A stretch of DNA of 64,000 bases from Sipunculus nudus (GCA_026874595.1 CM049307.1:44088362-44152361); one strand, 5' to 3'; shown: positions 11,079 to 22,400, counted from the first letter of the stretch. Numbers and translations are program-made. Notes: generated by a model not told the origin, from the letters alone.

Positions 11079-12473
11079 ATGAGTGCAACGCCGGCTGCAA
11101 TTTGGTGGATTTTATTATTGTTGGCTCTTACCCCAGTGTACGTCAAGGCTCTTACTGGAGAAGAAGAATTGTTTGAGTACTTGATGGCCAACAACACTGA
11201 TAGCAGACGTATGATACCCCCGCCTGTATCCGTTACCACAGTAACTGCTCAGTACCAGGTCAGGTCATTGATATCAGTGAATGAACAGGATCAGAAAATG
11301 GAGACGTTTGGCTGGGTCGTCATGATGTGGCAAGACTCTAGGTTGTCATGGTCACCGGCTGATCACCATGGTATCACATTCCTGACGATACCATCAAACA
11401 AGGTATGGCTTCCTGTCTTGGGTTTCCGAAACAGTATGGAAAGTGACGCCCTCGCCACGTTCGACAAAGGTAGAAGCGTCACCCTTATGGCTGACGGCAC
11501 CGTCAGGTGGTACCCGGGGGGACCTATTGAAACAAGCTGTGAACTGGATTTAACATATTTTCCATTCGATAAACAAGTTTGTAGTTTAAGAATGATTAGT
11601 TGGGATCTCGACACAAGTAGACTTCTCCTTAAATGTACCAATCCTAAAGTTGGGGAGCGTTTTTTTGAACAGAACAATCAATGGGATTTAGTACATACTG
11701 CGTGTAAAGAGGATATTTTGACTTTTGATGGGATTTCTGCTTCGCGAGTTCAGTTCCATCTGTATTTGAACCGGAAGCCATTATTTTATTTAATGAACGT
11801 CTTTCTTCCCTGCACCATCCTTGCGTTGCTGTCCGTGAGTATTTTCTTTATTCCACCAGGATCAATCGCAAAACTTTCCATTGGATTTACCTTATTTCTC
11901 AACTTCACTGTGTTCCTTTTGAGAGTATCGAATGTGACACCACGTGACAGTGACAGGAACCCCGTCCTGTCTATCTTCATCAGCACGGTGATGGTGGTAG
12001 CAGCAATGAGCATCTTAGCATCACTCATCTTAAACAACATACACCAATACGGCTTCAGCGGTCCTGTCCCCGCCTGTCTGCGTGCTGTGGTTTTCCAGTG
12101 CCTCGCAAGACTGGTCTGCATGAAAACGAACCCTACTGGGAAAAAGAACAAAAAGGAAAATACTGGTGGCACGGAAGGCGGAGAGAACAACTTTGGTGTA
12201 GATGCCAGAGGAACCGGAAAAGAATCTGAGGAGTTCAGTACGATTCCCGACCAGAGTCAACTTTCCATCATCCTGGAGAAACTGGAGAAAATAGAAAAGG
12301 GGAAGGAGGAAAAGGAGGATGCAGATGAGGAAAATTTGAAGGAGTGGAGACAATTGGTCGTCGTTATTGAACGCGTGTTGGGACTGATCCTCACGATAGG
12401 GCTTATCTTGCTGACACTGGTTCTTCTGGTCGTTATCCCAAACAGCCAGCCTCCATGGCATCCGGAAATATAG
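11079..12473 (+). CDS. Cys-loop ligand-gated ion channel subunit 1 (nicotinic-like, intronless)
   Basis: A single uninterrupted frame of 464 residues. The start ATG has A at -3 and begins a signal peptide (residues about 1-24). The ligand-binding domain follows, with nicotinic-type landmarks: loop-D W79, WxPADxxGI (91-99), PSNKVWLP, loop-A-like FRNS, loop-B SWD (W175), and the 15-residue Cys-loop C154-C168 (TYFPFDKQV inside). M1 is about 236-258, M2 265-285, M3 297-319 and M4 432-453. The cytoplasmic loop is Lys/Glu-rich with a probable amphipathic helix before M4. Alpha-type paired loop-C cysteines are absent; single cysteines sit at 186 and 209. Pore residues are unusual: A at -1', S at 2', L at 9', R at 17' and N at 20'. 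Length is normal for the family. Probable role: subunit of a pentameric neurotransmitter-gated channel in the plasma membrane. Ligand and charge selectivity are unknown. Confidence 0.9.
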   Translation: MSATPAAIWWILLLLALTPVYVKALTGEEELFEYLMANNTDSRRMIPPPVSVTTVTAQYQVRSLISVNEQDQKMETFGWVVMMWQDSRLSWSPADHHGITFLTIPSNKVWLPVLGFRNSMESDALATFDKGRSVTLMADGTVRWYPGGPIETSCELDLTYFPFDKQVCSLRMISWDLDTSRLLLKCTNPKVGERFFEQNNQWDLVHTACKEDILTFDGISASRVQFHLYLNRKPLFYLMNVFLPCTILALLSVSIFFIPPGSIAKLSIGFTLFLNFTVFLLRVSNVTPRDSDRNPVLSIFISTVMVVAAMSILASLILNNIHQYGFSGPVPACLRAVVFQCLARLVCMKTNPTGKKNKKENTGGTEGGENNFGVDARGTGKESEEFSTIPDQSQLSIILEKLEKIEKGKEEKEDADEENLKEWRQLVVVIERVLGLILTIGLILLTLVLLVVIPNSQPPWHPEI

Positions 12474-13508
12474 GCCGAAAGAGGAAGTGAAAGGGGTATG
12501 CATGTTTTCCACCAGTTCTCATTTCCCATGTATTTCCTAACACGTCGTATAAGATAGAGCAGTTAAAAGATCCATCCTGTTTGGCAAAGTAGTTCTCCGT
12601 CATATAGCAAATGAAAGTTCAAACTAGTATTGATATATACAGATTTTACCGTATATATGTACATAGCTTATATAGTCATAAAAACATTTAAGGACCTCCG
12701 GTAGTTAAAATATGGAGATTATAATAAATAAATAACTATAATATACAGCATTTCTAAAGTAAATATTATTATCTAGTTCATAATTACAAAAGTTAATGGT
12801 CAATCTTCGATAAATTTAAAATTCAGGGAAATTCAAGAGATAGAAAGCTGAACACGAGATGCTTATTTATGTGAAATGCTGTATCGTTATAGTATATGTA
12901 AATATATTTATGAAAACATACATGTGAAAACTGCGTGCATAGCTCCTGTCAATCAATTTGAAGGATCAAGCAACAAGACTCAGCATTCAAGACATGCAGA
13001 ATGTTTTAGTGGATAGACAATATGTATATTATCATATTTCTTTCCAACATATTGTTCTATATCATAAGCCTGAAAAACAACTTAGACCTACTAGCTTCTT
13101 ATTCAAATGTTTGGGATTGACTTTCTAATTCACACTTATGTAGACCAATAGATTAAAAAAATATATATAAAATTATATACTGGTTGGTAGGGTCAGAGCC
13201 ATAGAATCATAAGACTTACAGATCACACCATAAGTTATTTTCAGCATATCTGTATGCATGAAAATATAATAAAAACACTTCCAAAGTATAATGGGGTTGT
13301 ATTAATTGCTACTGGTCATATAGTGCTATTAGCGACTTTTACTGCAGGAAATAAATGTGGGATGCTTGCAGCGACATCTAATGGTCCCTTAACCTACCGA
13401 ATATAATTACTGAATAATTTGGTAGAGAACGAGTATATCAGCAATGGGAGCAGTGATAAGAGAATATAGGCGTTGCAGTGTCAGTTATTGAGCTAGTATA
13501 TTATATGG
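12474..13508 (+). other. 3' flank of receptor gene 1
   Basis: Presumed 3' UTR and intergenic DNA. Overlapping AATAAA signals lie at 12723-12732, about 250 bp after the stop. Beyond that I see AT-rich sequence without recognisable genes. Confidence 0.45.
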
Positions 13509-13550
13509 ACAATACAAGCGCCTGTGCTTAAACACAGGCGCTTGAATTGT
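13509..13550. repeat. Strong perfect-stem hairpin
   Basis: CAAGCGCCTGTG (13515-13526) and CACAGGCGCTTG (13533-13544) form a perfect 12-bp stem around a 6-base loop. The stem extends by ACAAT/ATTGT after one mismatch, giving 17 of 18 paired positions. It stands out as GC-rich in an AT-rich background. Function unknown; it may be a terminus of a mobile element. Confidence 0.85.
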
Positions 13551-13824
13551 TATTAGTATAGATTTCTGTTAAATTAGTTACTTTTCTGGGCCATTTCCTT
13601 TAACTATTACTTACCTGGCATTTTCCTGGCGTTTTTCACATTATATTGTCCATTTCTTTATCATTTACTTAATATTAAATAATTATTTTTGAGTAAAAAA
13701 AAACAATAAAGAAATGTGTAACAGTAAGAACAAGTGTTCCATTGGTCTTGACGCTTAGCTGATATCTGACACTGAGAAATTATATTAACCTGAGACAGCC
13801 GTGATTTTAGTATTTTTTTATACG

Positions 13825-15455
13825 CCCGTCTATGACGAGACGTATAATGGTATTGCCACTGTCCGTCAACTTTTAGTGTCGCCGCGATAATTTACCGGGG
13901 CTTTTATGGATTTTCACGAAACTCACCATAACAACTTACCAATAGATTATATCCCCCGAGTTCGATAATGGGCAAAATCCAGGCATATTTAATTAGGTCA
14001 GAGGTCACTAGGCTACTTTGTGGGATAACTTACAAGGAATATGACTGATTTTGATTAAACTCTTTATACATATTTACCAATAGAGTTCCTCAACTCAATA
14101 TCAATCGATAAAATATCTCGCCTAAGTTCGATTTCTAGCAAAATCCACTCATATTTGATAAGGACCTCATAGAGGTCACCGCACTTTGGAGGCACCGTTG
14201 TGACTTACCATAAATCCTATGGACTTCATGAAACTCATAGTTCATATTTACCAATAGACTTTATCACCTCAGTTAAATTCTCAGCAAAATTCACGCATAT
14301 TTACTGAGTTCAGAGGTCACCAGGCTGCTTTATAGGCTAAAACGTGGTGATGCCGTGATAACGCACAAGGAATATAATGGATTTTGATAAAACTCAATAA
14401 AAATATTAATCTATATAATATCTCACTGCGTTTTATTTCCAGCAAAATCCATTCATGTTTAATGAGGTCAGAGGTCACTACACTTTGGTGGCACCACACT
14501 TACCTCTCACCTGAATTACATTCTCAGCAAATTCACGCATATTTAATGAGGTCTGATGTCACAAGATATGCTACGGTCGTATTATTCACGATCTGCGGTG
14601 CTCTTGTTGCAATTGTGTTCGTGGTAGTTGTGATGAATCTATATAATTTATTTTCTTCAAATTTTCCATGGTGAACACAAAGGCTAAACACACACAGTAA
14701 ACATGTATTACACAAAGAAAATGCTTAAAAATTGAAAAAAATGTAGGTTTCCCCACTAGTTATGCACATCTGAAAGGGCTATTCATGATCATCAAGCTTA
14801 CCAATTTTCAAAACATATCAGGCAAACATTACAGATATATTTCAAGAATTCTAGGTATAAATCAGATGCTATATCTGTATTTTGCTATGTGTCCGCAGCA
14901 GCTGCGAAGATCTTATGAACCAAATTTTCTTAAAATTTACGATGGTGATACAGATATATGTTAATGATGCATGTTCTTTCAATCAGTGTATTCAGTGTAA
15001 AGAATTTGTTTGCCGGGCTAAAATTGTGACATCTCCAGTCAAAGTTCTAATTCTAATAAATAATATAAAATGCACAAAAATAAAGAAAATGTAGATGACA
15101 CCACCAGTCTTGCACAACTGAAGCGGCTACCTATGATCAAATAGTTCCCAAATCTCAGAAAGATCCATGATATCATCATTGAGTAATTTTGTCTTATTTT
15201 TTTTTTGTTTTACAGCCCAAAACAGTAACACAAGTCTGATTTTCTTAATTTGCGCAAGTCCCAAAATATGGGTCACATTGATCTACATTTTTTTATGCAA
15301 GGAGATTTACCAAGGACCTACCTTGATATCAAGTAAGACGTTTCTATGTGAAACGGTTACGATTTGTGCCTTGTTAACGGAAGGACGGACAGACAGACGG
15401 ACGGACAGACGGCGGACAAAGGATGATCGCTATAGCTCAACTGAGCTAATAAATG
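13825..15455. repeat. Degenerate tandem-repeat element ending in GGACGGACAGACGG and a hairpin
   Basis: It begins with ACGCCCGTCTATGACGAGAC. It then contains at least four degenerate units of about 150 bp marked by GGTCAGAGGTCAC (about 13998, 14168, 14306, 14465), each with ACTTT/GCTTT and TTTACCAATAGA-like blocks. It ends with a GGACGGACAGACGG-type tract (15388-15420) and GATCGCTATAGCTCAACTGAGCTA (split palindrome at about 15429-15450). The same tail ends the array at 58.0 kb, so these are members of one dispersed family. No protein-coding capacity seen. Confidence 0.65.
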
Positions 15456-15618
15456 GTCTCTGTAAGATTATTTGCGGTGATTAATAATTATATAATTTCA
15501 AAACAGTCTGACATCCACTATAGCAAGAGGCCTGCCAGTTTGAGGAACTTGGCATCGGATTTGCCACCAGGATGTGTTTCGATATTCTTCTTTGATCTGA
15601 TCCGGACGTTTCACACTG

Positions 15619-15701
15619 TCACACCGATGTGTCCCAATGTCACCCGGATGTCTCCCGTAGTCATTCCGATGTGTCCCGGTGTTACCCGGAATCTTACCTC
15701 G
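15619..15701. repeat. 21-bp tandem repeat, four imperfect units
   Basis: Four units of 20-21 bp (starting at 15619, 15640, 15661, 15682) share a YRCMCCGATGTGTCCC-like core. They are followed by AATAAAGGCGGGG at 15708. They are non-coding and possibly a fragment of a larger mobile element. Confidence 0.7.
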
Positions 15702-15714
15702 ACGTAAATAAAGG

Positions 15715-18700
15715 CGGGGACTCCTGTGTCAGTCTTGGGTTACTGCGCAAGCCATTTCTAGTTTTATAATTTCTGTTAGAGTACCTTGAACAATCTTGTA
15801 TGTTTGATACATTCTTTTGTAAAAATCATTTCTTGTAGCTAACTTTTTTTGGTGTATGTTGGTCTGTTCACTATACCTACCAAGAACTGGCTAACAAACT
15901 CTATATGTAACTCATAATTGCATTTCTCAAAACAAGTGTAATTTTGTCTTGAGTAAGACATTTGAGAGAATAAGTGCCTTTTGAGTCGTTTATTCACGGC
16001 CCTTATGATTCTTGCTTCTGATCGCATGAAATAAACCGAATCAAATATCAAAAGAAAACATTCATTTCGTGGGAGTGAGACGCACCTCACCACAACCCTC
16101 TCCTTCAGGTTGATTTCCACCTCTTCCAAATTCTGCCGACATTTCCCCTCAATTTACACCCCTTGCTTAAGTCTATAGTACTCTTATGAACGGCAGCTTT
16201 GGAGAAGAGGACGTAAAAGGAAGTTTACTAACAATATTGAACGTATAAAAGCTCCGTTTAAACCGTTGAAATGCTATGTTTATCATTTACCTCCGAATTC
16301 TGGTTTTCTTGGATGTGGGAGAAATATAAGTGAAATAGCTGTGATGTCCACATGGTGATTTTTACTAGGATATACTATGGTATAATAAATTCCAGATCTT
16401 CCGATTATCAGAAGAGTAGTCGTAATTATCATATATGCTGCAGTTCCTTATATATAATATTCATATCAATTTCAATAGTAAGCCACTAAATCTGGCGAGG
16501 AGGTTTTATTCTGCTTTTTTTAACATTCTCTAGATTATTTATTAAAGCAGCGCAGTCTTCAAACCAAACCTGTTATCAGGTAATGCCTGCGAATCCCTTT
16601 TTTTCGCACGGATTGTACCAGGTAAGGTGCCTTCATGCGTGACATCTAGGCACCCCGCCTATTGTTTACCCGTCACTCGGGTTATGAGCATGCATACTCA
16701 GACTCACAAAGGGATATTTCTTTGACGGTTCCGACTGCAATGGAATTTTTGAAACCCTATCCGCAACGAGCTCAAATTCGTTAATGCACTTTCAACTTTA
16801 AAGGCATTTCAACAAGTTGCTGACAAAATATTGATGTACAACTTCAGACTTCGACAAAGGAAACAAGAACCACGTCCATTAATTCTGGTTAGTCGCATTT
16901 ACGAAAACTTGCACATCATCGTAGGCCTTTCTAAATCGTTGAAATTTAGGGTAAAATGAAGTCGCAGATTATCCAATGCTATACTTATTGCCCGTAAAAT
17001 AACCAGTGGAATCTTTACTTGCCATGTTTAACTCGCAAGCTGTCGAGGTATTGTTAAGGACTGCCAATTACATTAAAGACTTTAGACATGCCGGTTCTGC
17101 TCAAGTCAAAATCAGAAGGCAAGGGTTATTGCCACGAACAGAACCATTTCGCTACAGTAGGCTGTTAAAAGTCTAAACAACCAGAAAAACACAAAAAGTC
17201 AGACGGGCTTAAGATGCTTATCTAAGGCTCCCTAAAAAGACACTCGAACAAATGTCAGACCCACAACTCTACTTCAAATCACATCCCAGATTCTTCGGGA
17301 TATGTATACCGTCCCAGTACCCGTTTCCGCTTTTTTTCCGGGATTTTTTTTTTCTTTCAACTGAAGTAGTATAAACCTTTCTGGTCCAAAGGCTGTAGGA
17401 GCTATACCGCTGACTGACTGTGGACAAGAATGCCTTACCTTGCTTTTATTTCTTATGAGACAAATAATCCAAAATATGACAAAACAGGTTACAGCATTTA
17501 CGACTTTTTCATTGTCGGAGAACTGATCATGAACGAATAATGCAAGCTGATGACGTAAGGGATTAAATTAAGGTCATATGCGACCGACTATTGTGACGTC
17601 ACTGTTGTCTAACAGACACGTACACACGCAGCCATGACCATCCACGGTCCACCAGCATAAATAACGCAAGAGTCGCAAAGTTAATACTTTTTACATGATA
17701 TATTAATACTTTACACAAAATTGGCGGAATATCTGCATATCTACTTTAGGCCTAAGGGCATTTTAAAAGAATACTCTTAAAATAATTATTCCGAAAAAGA
17801 ATGCGGACAAGGGTTATGGGACTGACTAAAGTCCGTTCCACTATCCTTGTCCACTTGATTTTTCGCGATTATTTTTTGCAAGTCAAAGAATGCCGAAACT
17901 TGTTGCCACTGTTGCAGAATGGAGAAAATGCATAATTAACTATTTTGGAATTAATAGCATATAGGGCCTTGTGTCATTTTCTTGTAGACAATTTAAAACC
18001 ATTTTATAAATGAGAAACTAGTTATACTGTAGCGACATCTTACCACAAATGGAACAACCCTATGAAATGTTCATGGAATGGACAGAGATGACGTCATAAT
18101 AGACGTGACACGCAAAAGTGAGGCGCACATTACCACGAGACCAATAATCAAGATCTGCCGACAACTGTTTACATAACACTTGTGATCTCCTCGGGTACGT
18201 CACACGTTACGCAATTTTAAACCTTCCCAGAAGGATAAACAATAGTCACTTGTTCAGGAAGCAATGAATGCCGGATATGTGTGTATATGAGACATGTCAA
18301 CCAGGCCGTAAAGTGAATAATATCTATATCACAAGCAGGTATGTATACCAAAAATAACGCAATTTCTTCTCACTGCAGCTGGTGCAAATTCTGTTTGGTA
18401 AGTTTGTCTTATCTGACAATAATCGCCAAAAATCAGGTGGACAGGGGTGATGGAAGGGGTTAGATATCTCTTTACATTTACTCAAACCTTGAGTCCTATT
18501 ATATTCTGAGAAAAAAATAATAATAAAAAACAAACTTTAATTTTTTTAAAATTCCATATAAGTATACACGATAAGTATCCTTAAAAATTTCTGGACATGT
18601 GAAAGAAAATTAAACTGTATTGATTACTAGTATGTTCCATTAGCATTTTTATCATCACTGCTGGCGACTTTCCTTTTATTATCTCGGGATGGACATAGTG

Positions 18701-19035
18701 TTTTACCGTTATATGACACTACCATCAAGCGGTTTTACGACAACCTTAGGAAATTAGGTTTAACTACGGTGTGTTAACTTCAACTGATAAAAAGTACGTG
18801 TATATATAATGCGTATATATACCATAATTTATTGAAAGAAGAATGGGTAACACGTTTTCAACAAGGGAAGCACATACTATATTATATCTCCCTATATTTG
18901 CCAAACAAAAATAAAATAAATGTAATTTTATTTTTAAAATTTATGCTCCAGTTTAATCATATAAACTTTTGCTTCCCAAGTCAATGAACGAGTCTTGACC
19001 GTGGTTCAAAATTTCATTTTAATAAAGGTGGCATT
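15715..19035. other. Long intergenic stretch, nothing recognised
   Basis: I looked for exons with flanking splice sites, RNA genes and long repeats on both strands and found none I can support. Reading frames here are short and without family resemblance. Confidence 0.5.
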
Positions 19036-19040
19036 CCATA

Positions 19041-19310
19041 TATGCGTACGCATTACGTATGCGTATTTGCGCATGCAGTTCGTTTTGATCGCTCACTGTA
19101 GCGAATGAAAACACATGCGCATGATAACTGACGGGGGAATTCTTACTTCAACGTCAATGATAAGATATTCCTCTGGAAGATGACTTATTGACTCCTGCAG
19201 CGCTCTCACTATAGCCCCAGATTGCTGCATACGTGCCGCATACATATATGTACGTATGAATGGAATCTCAGGCCTTCGTTTTCTAACTGCATACGCATAC
19301 ATATCGCATA
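19041..19310. mobile_element. Short inverted-repeat element (MITE-like)
   Basis: TATGCG-rich left end (19041-19080, ending GCATGCAGTT) is mirrored by the right end (AACTGCATACGCATACATA at 19285-19303, then TCGCATA). The interior is non-coding. The inverted repeat is imperfect, with a small insertion in the left arm, and no target-site duplication was identified. Confidence 0.45.
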
Positions 19311-20068
19311 AGCATAATTTACTATTGCAAAAGCATATACTTAATACTAGCTGAAGTCAGCCAAAAGCGTGCTTTTTTCTATTATTAGTTACCAATATAT
19401 TAAAAAAATAAATAAAATGCTGAATTCTAAATACACTGAATTTTGGAATTTATATACCGGTAATATAATTATTAGTATAGTTACAGCAATATAAATTTTA
19501 GGCTTGACACCAGTGCCCGATATAAATTCCTTTATCATATATAGGTAATACTGAAATAAAGTATTGCAGCTAACATACTATAATATTTATGAAATGTAAC
19601 AAAGTTATATTTGATGTAATTGAACTCTTACTAAATACAAATTGACATCGTGAACAACCTGGTTCAATGGGTCATGATATTATATACTGGTATCACCATA
19701 TAGATAATCACTTTACACAAAGTCCAAAATCTGAGGGCACGAAAATATTTTTTGTCATTATAAATTAAAACTGTCTATATTTAAAATAATTAGACCGGCA
19801 TTCTTAAGATGTCTTTTGAAGGGTTCTTTTACATTAACACAATTTGTGACAGCGATGCTGAATTTCTCATTGCTCTACCAATGCTCTACTGTCTTTGAGA
19901 AATGTTCAAACCTTGCAGTCATTCTTCTTTTGCTTGTAGAAAACATTGTCTCTCACAGGACACCTCCGTGTCTTATGAATGTGACAATATGACATGATTC
20001 ACGCTTTATTTTGGCATTTTGCAACCAATTCATTAAACCTAGAAATTACAAATTTCATGTAGCGTTCA

Positions 20069-20087
20069 CCCCCCCCCCCCCCCCCCC
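20069..20087. repeat. Poly-C tract (19 C)
   Basis: Homopolymer at the same relative position as the interrupted C tract at 27096-27114 in duplication copy B. Confidence 0.9.
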
Positions 20088-20159
20088 GGATAACAAAACG
20101 CAACTGCGATGACTTCGCATATTTGTTTGTTATTTTTGAATAAAAGAAATATGGTAAGG

Positions 20160-20699
20160 TTGTTCCTTTAGGGTTTCATACTGTCGTAGGTCATCCAGGC
20201 CACGAGACATGTTGCGCAAATATTTAGGTCTCTCCTCAAATACGTTGGTAGTATTTATTAACTGGACAACAGAACCATTACGTCCTTAAGTAAAGATAAA
20301 CCAACTGCTGTGGCTCATAGCAACGCCAAAACATTATACAGATGTTAAACGGAGGTGAAAGGCGCCTTCAGTTACACTCACATGACAGATCTCTCAGCAC
20401 ACCAGCTGTTTCAGTCGGGATATGCTATTATATATGCAGTTAGGAATATATGCAATCTGCATTGGCTTTTTATTCATAATCACTTGTCGACTTGGCAGTT
20501 CTACTAAACCCTAGAAGCTGCGAGGGATAATGTCTATCTTGCCTTTGAGGAATATATATACGAACTATTAGACAAATACAAGCATACAGAACGCCTATAG
20601 AATCTGCATTGTTTTTATCATCGTAATCACTGGACGATTGCTTCAACCATAAAATCAATTTCTATATTGTGCTGTTTGAATCTGAACTCTTGGAAAAAA
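20160..20699 (+). promoter_or_regulatory. Upstream region of receptor gene 2
   Basis: Strongly conserved with 27160-27715 upstream of gene 3, so it probably contains the promoter. It includes a TATATA string at about 20430 and a short direct repeat: AATCTGCATTGG with ATAATCACT (20453-20484), and again AATCTGCATTGT with GTAATCACT (20600-20632). Individual binding sites are not assignable. Confidence 0.4.
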
Positions 20700-22100
20700 A
20701 TGAACTTTCCAGTTTCTACCACGTTGGTCATTATATTTATGAACCTACTGCCGGTACACGTGAATGGTTTGGCGGGAGAAGAGAGTCTTTATGAGGCGCT
20801 GATGTTGAATATAACGGACGCCACTAGAGACGTACCACCATCCGACCCCATACTGACCGTTTCCACGGACTACCAAATCAGGTCAATAATATCCGTTGAT
20901 GAGCAGGGCCAGAAAACAAAGACTTTTGGATGGGTGATCGTAACGTGGCGTGATAGCCGGCTCACATGGACGCCAGCTGATCATAGTGGTATCCAATTTA
21001 TAACGGTGCCTTCTGACAAGATTTGGGTTCCCCCGTTGGGATTTCGCAACAGTATGGAAAGTGACCCCACGGCTCTCTTCAGCACAGGTAAAGTGTGTGG
21101 CGTAGCAGCTGATGGTTCAGTTCGGTGGTTTCCGGCGGCACCCATTGAAACAAGCTGTACAGTTGACCTGACGTATTTTCCTTTCGATAAGCAAGTGTGC
21201 AGTCTGAGACTGGTCAGCTGGGTCTATGATTCCAGCAGACTGTTACTCCGATGCCCAGGCCCCACAGTTTCCACGGACTTCCTCTCGGCTAATAATCAAT
21301 GGGACCTCGCTGATACTGCCTGCAAAGAGGATTTACTCCAACTGGGTGGTTTCTCTACGGCACGTGTTCAGTTCCACCTGTACTTGAACAGAAAGCCCTT
21401 GTTTTACATCATGAATATTTTTATGCCCTGTATCATTCTGGCGTTTTTATCAGTAGCCATATTTTTCATCCCACCCGGCTCTGTCGCCAAGCTCTTTATA
21501 GGCTTCTCACTGTTTCTCAACTTTACGGTTTTCCTGCTGAGAGTGGCGAACGTGACACCACGTGACAGCGATAATGAACCTATTCTGTCCATCTATATCA
21601 CTATAATCATGGTAGTGGCAGCGTTCAGCGTCTTACTTTCACTGGGGTTGAACAACATATACGAAAACGGCTTCAAAAGTCCGGTTCCAAGTTGTCTTCG
21701 TGTGTTCGTCTTCAAATATCTGGCAAGATTTGTCTGTAAGAAAACTCAGTACAACACGGAAAGCGTTGAACCTGCAGCGAGGGAACAACAGGCCCAGGGC
21801 GGCCAGAAGTATGCGAATGGTGAAAAAGACAAACCACAGATTAATGGAACTGAGAATACAGGAATTGAAAAAGTCGACAAAAGTGAACTGGCTGTCGTTC
21901 TTGAGAAGCTGGAGAAGATGGAACAAGGTAAGAAAGAAGAAGAATCACAGGAGAAGAAGATTTCTGATGAATGGAAAGAATTTGTCCGAATATTGGAGCG
22001 CTCTCTTGGGATCTTTTTTGCTACCTTCCTGACTTTGCTAACGATTTTTCTACTGGGAGTGTACCCTGCAACTCAACCAGCAGTACATCCAGAACTGTGA
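20700..22100 (+). CDS. Cys-loop ligand-gated ion channel subunit 2 (nicotinic-like, intronless)
   Basis: A single-exon frame of 466 residues. I start at the ATG at 20700 because it begins the signal peptide (MNFPVSTTLVIIFMNLL, cleavage near VNG) and matches gene 3; the open frame continues a little upstream without another ATG. Landmarks: loop-D W78, WTPADHSGI, PSDKIWVP, loop-B W174, Cys-loop C153-C167, M1 about 235-257, M2 264-284, M3 296-318, M4 432-453. The cytoplasmic loop ends in a charged helix (KLEKMEQGKKEEE). No vicinal loop-C cysteines; C185 and C208 flank that region. M2 has A at -1', a bulky F266 at 2', L273 at 9', R281 at 17' and N284 at 20'. N38 is a potential glycosylation site (NIT). 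It is a tandem paralogue of gene 3 and more distant from gene 1. Probable membrane subunit of a pentameric transmitter-gated channel; ligand unknown. Confidence 0.9.
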   Translation: MNFPVSTTLVIIFMNLLPVHVNGLAGEESLYEALMLNITDATRDVPPSDPILTVSTDYQIRSIISVDEQGQKTKTFGWVIVTWRDSRLTWTPADHSGIQFITVPSDKIWVPPLGFRNSMESDPTALFSTGKVCGVAADGSVRWFPAAPIETSCTVDLTYFPFDKQVCSLRLVSWVYDSSRLLLRCPGPTVSTDFLSANNQWDLADTACKEDLLQLGGFSTARVQFHLYLNRKPLFYIMNIFMPCIILAFLSVAIFFIPPGSVAKLFIGFSLFLNFTVFLLRVANVTPRDSDNEPILSIYITIIMVVAAFSVLLSLGLNNIYENGFKSPVPSCLRVFVFKYLARFVCKKTQYNTESVEPAAREQQAQGGQKYANGEKDKPQINGTENTGIEKVDKSELAVVLEKLEKMEQGKKEEESQEKKISDEWKEFVRILERSLGIFFATFLTLLTIFLLGVYPATQPAVHPEL

Positions 22101-22400
22101 GGCACATCTTGTACCGCAGTCACATGTACCCCTCCAATGTCATTGAAGACACGTTCGTTTTAAATCTCCCGGGACGAGTGAGTTTCTTCTTCATGCAGTG
22201 TGACGAGAATGATATTCCGATCACTTATTGGTCACTGCTGGCATACCGCTTTGAAAACAAGATGGATGATCTAGGTTTTAAACAAGTGTGAATGTGACGT
22301 ATCAAACAATATTTATCCAGGCACCTTCACCCTGTGTTTCAAACAATGTCATTTTGATTAATGACTTAAAAGAATAAAGTAGGCTAACAGTGCCCGAAAT
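22101..22400 (+). other. 3' UTR of receptor gene 2 with AATAAA
   Basis: The stop is at 22098-22100. An AATAAA at 22373-22378 is a good polyadenylation signal. The corresponding position in copy B has no such hexamer. Confidence 0.5.

Noticed and set aside
11363-12529. Several antisense frames over the receptor genes (also 21404-21926 and 28133-28942)
   Set aside because: Shadows of the conserved sense coding sequence; no family resemblance of their own.
20667-20699. Extended N-terminus of receptor 2
   Set aside because: The frame there begins with TTG, not ATG; the first ATG is at 20700.
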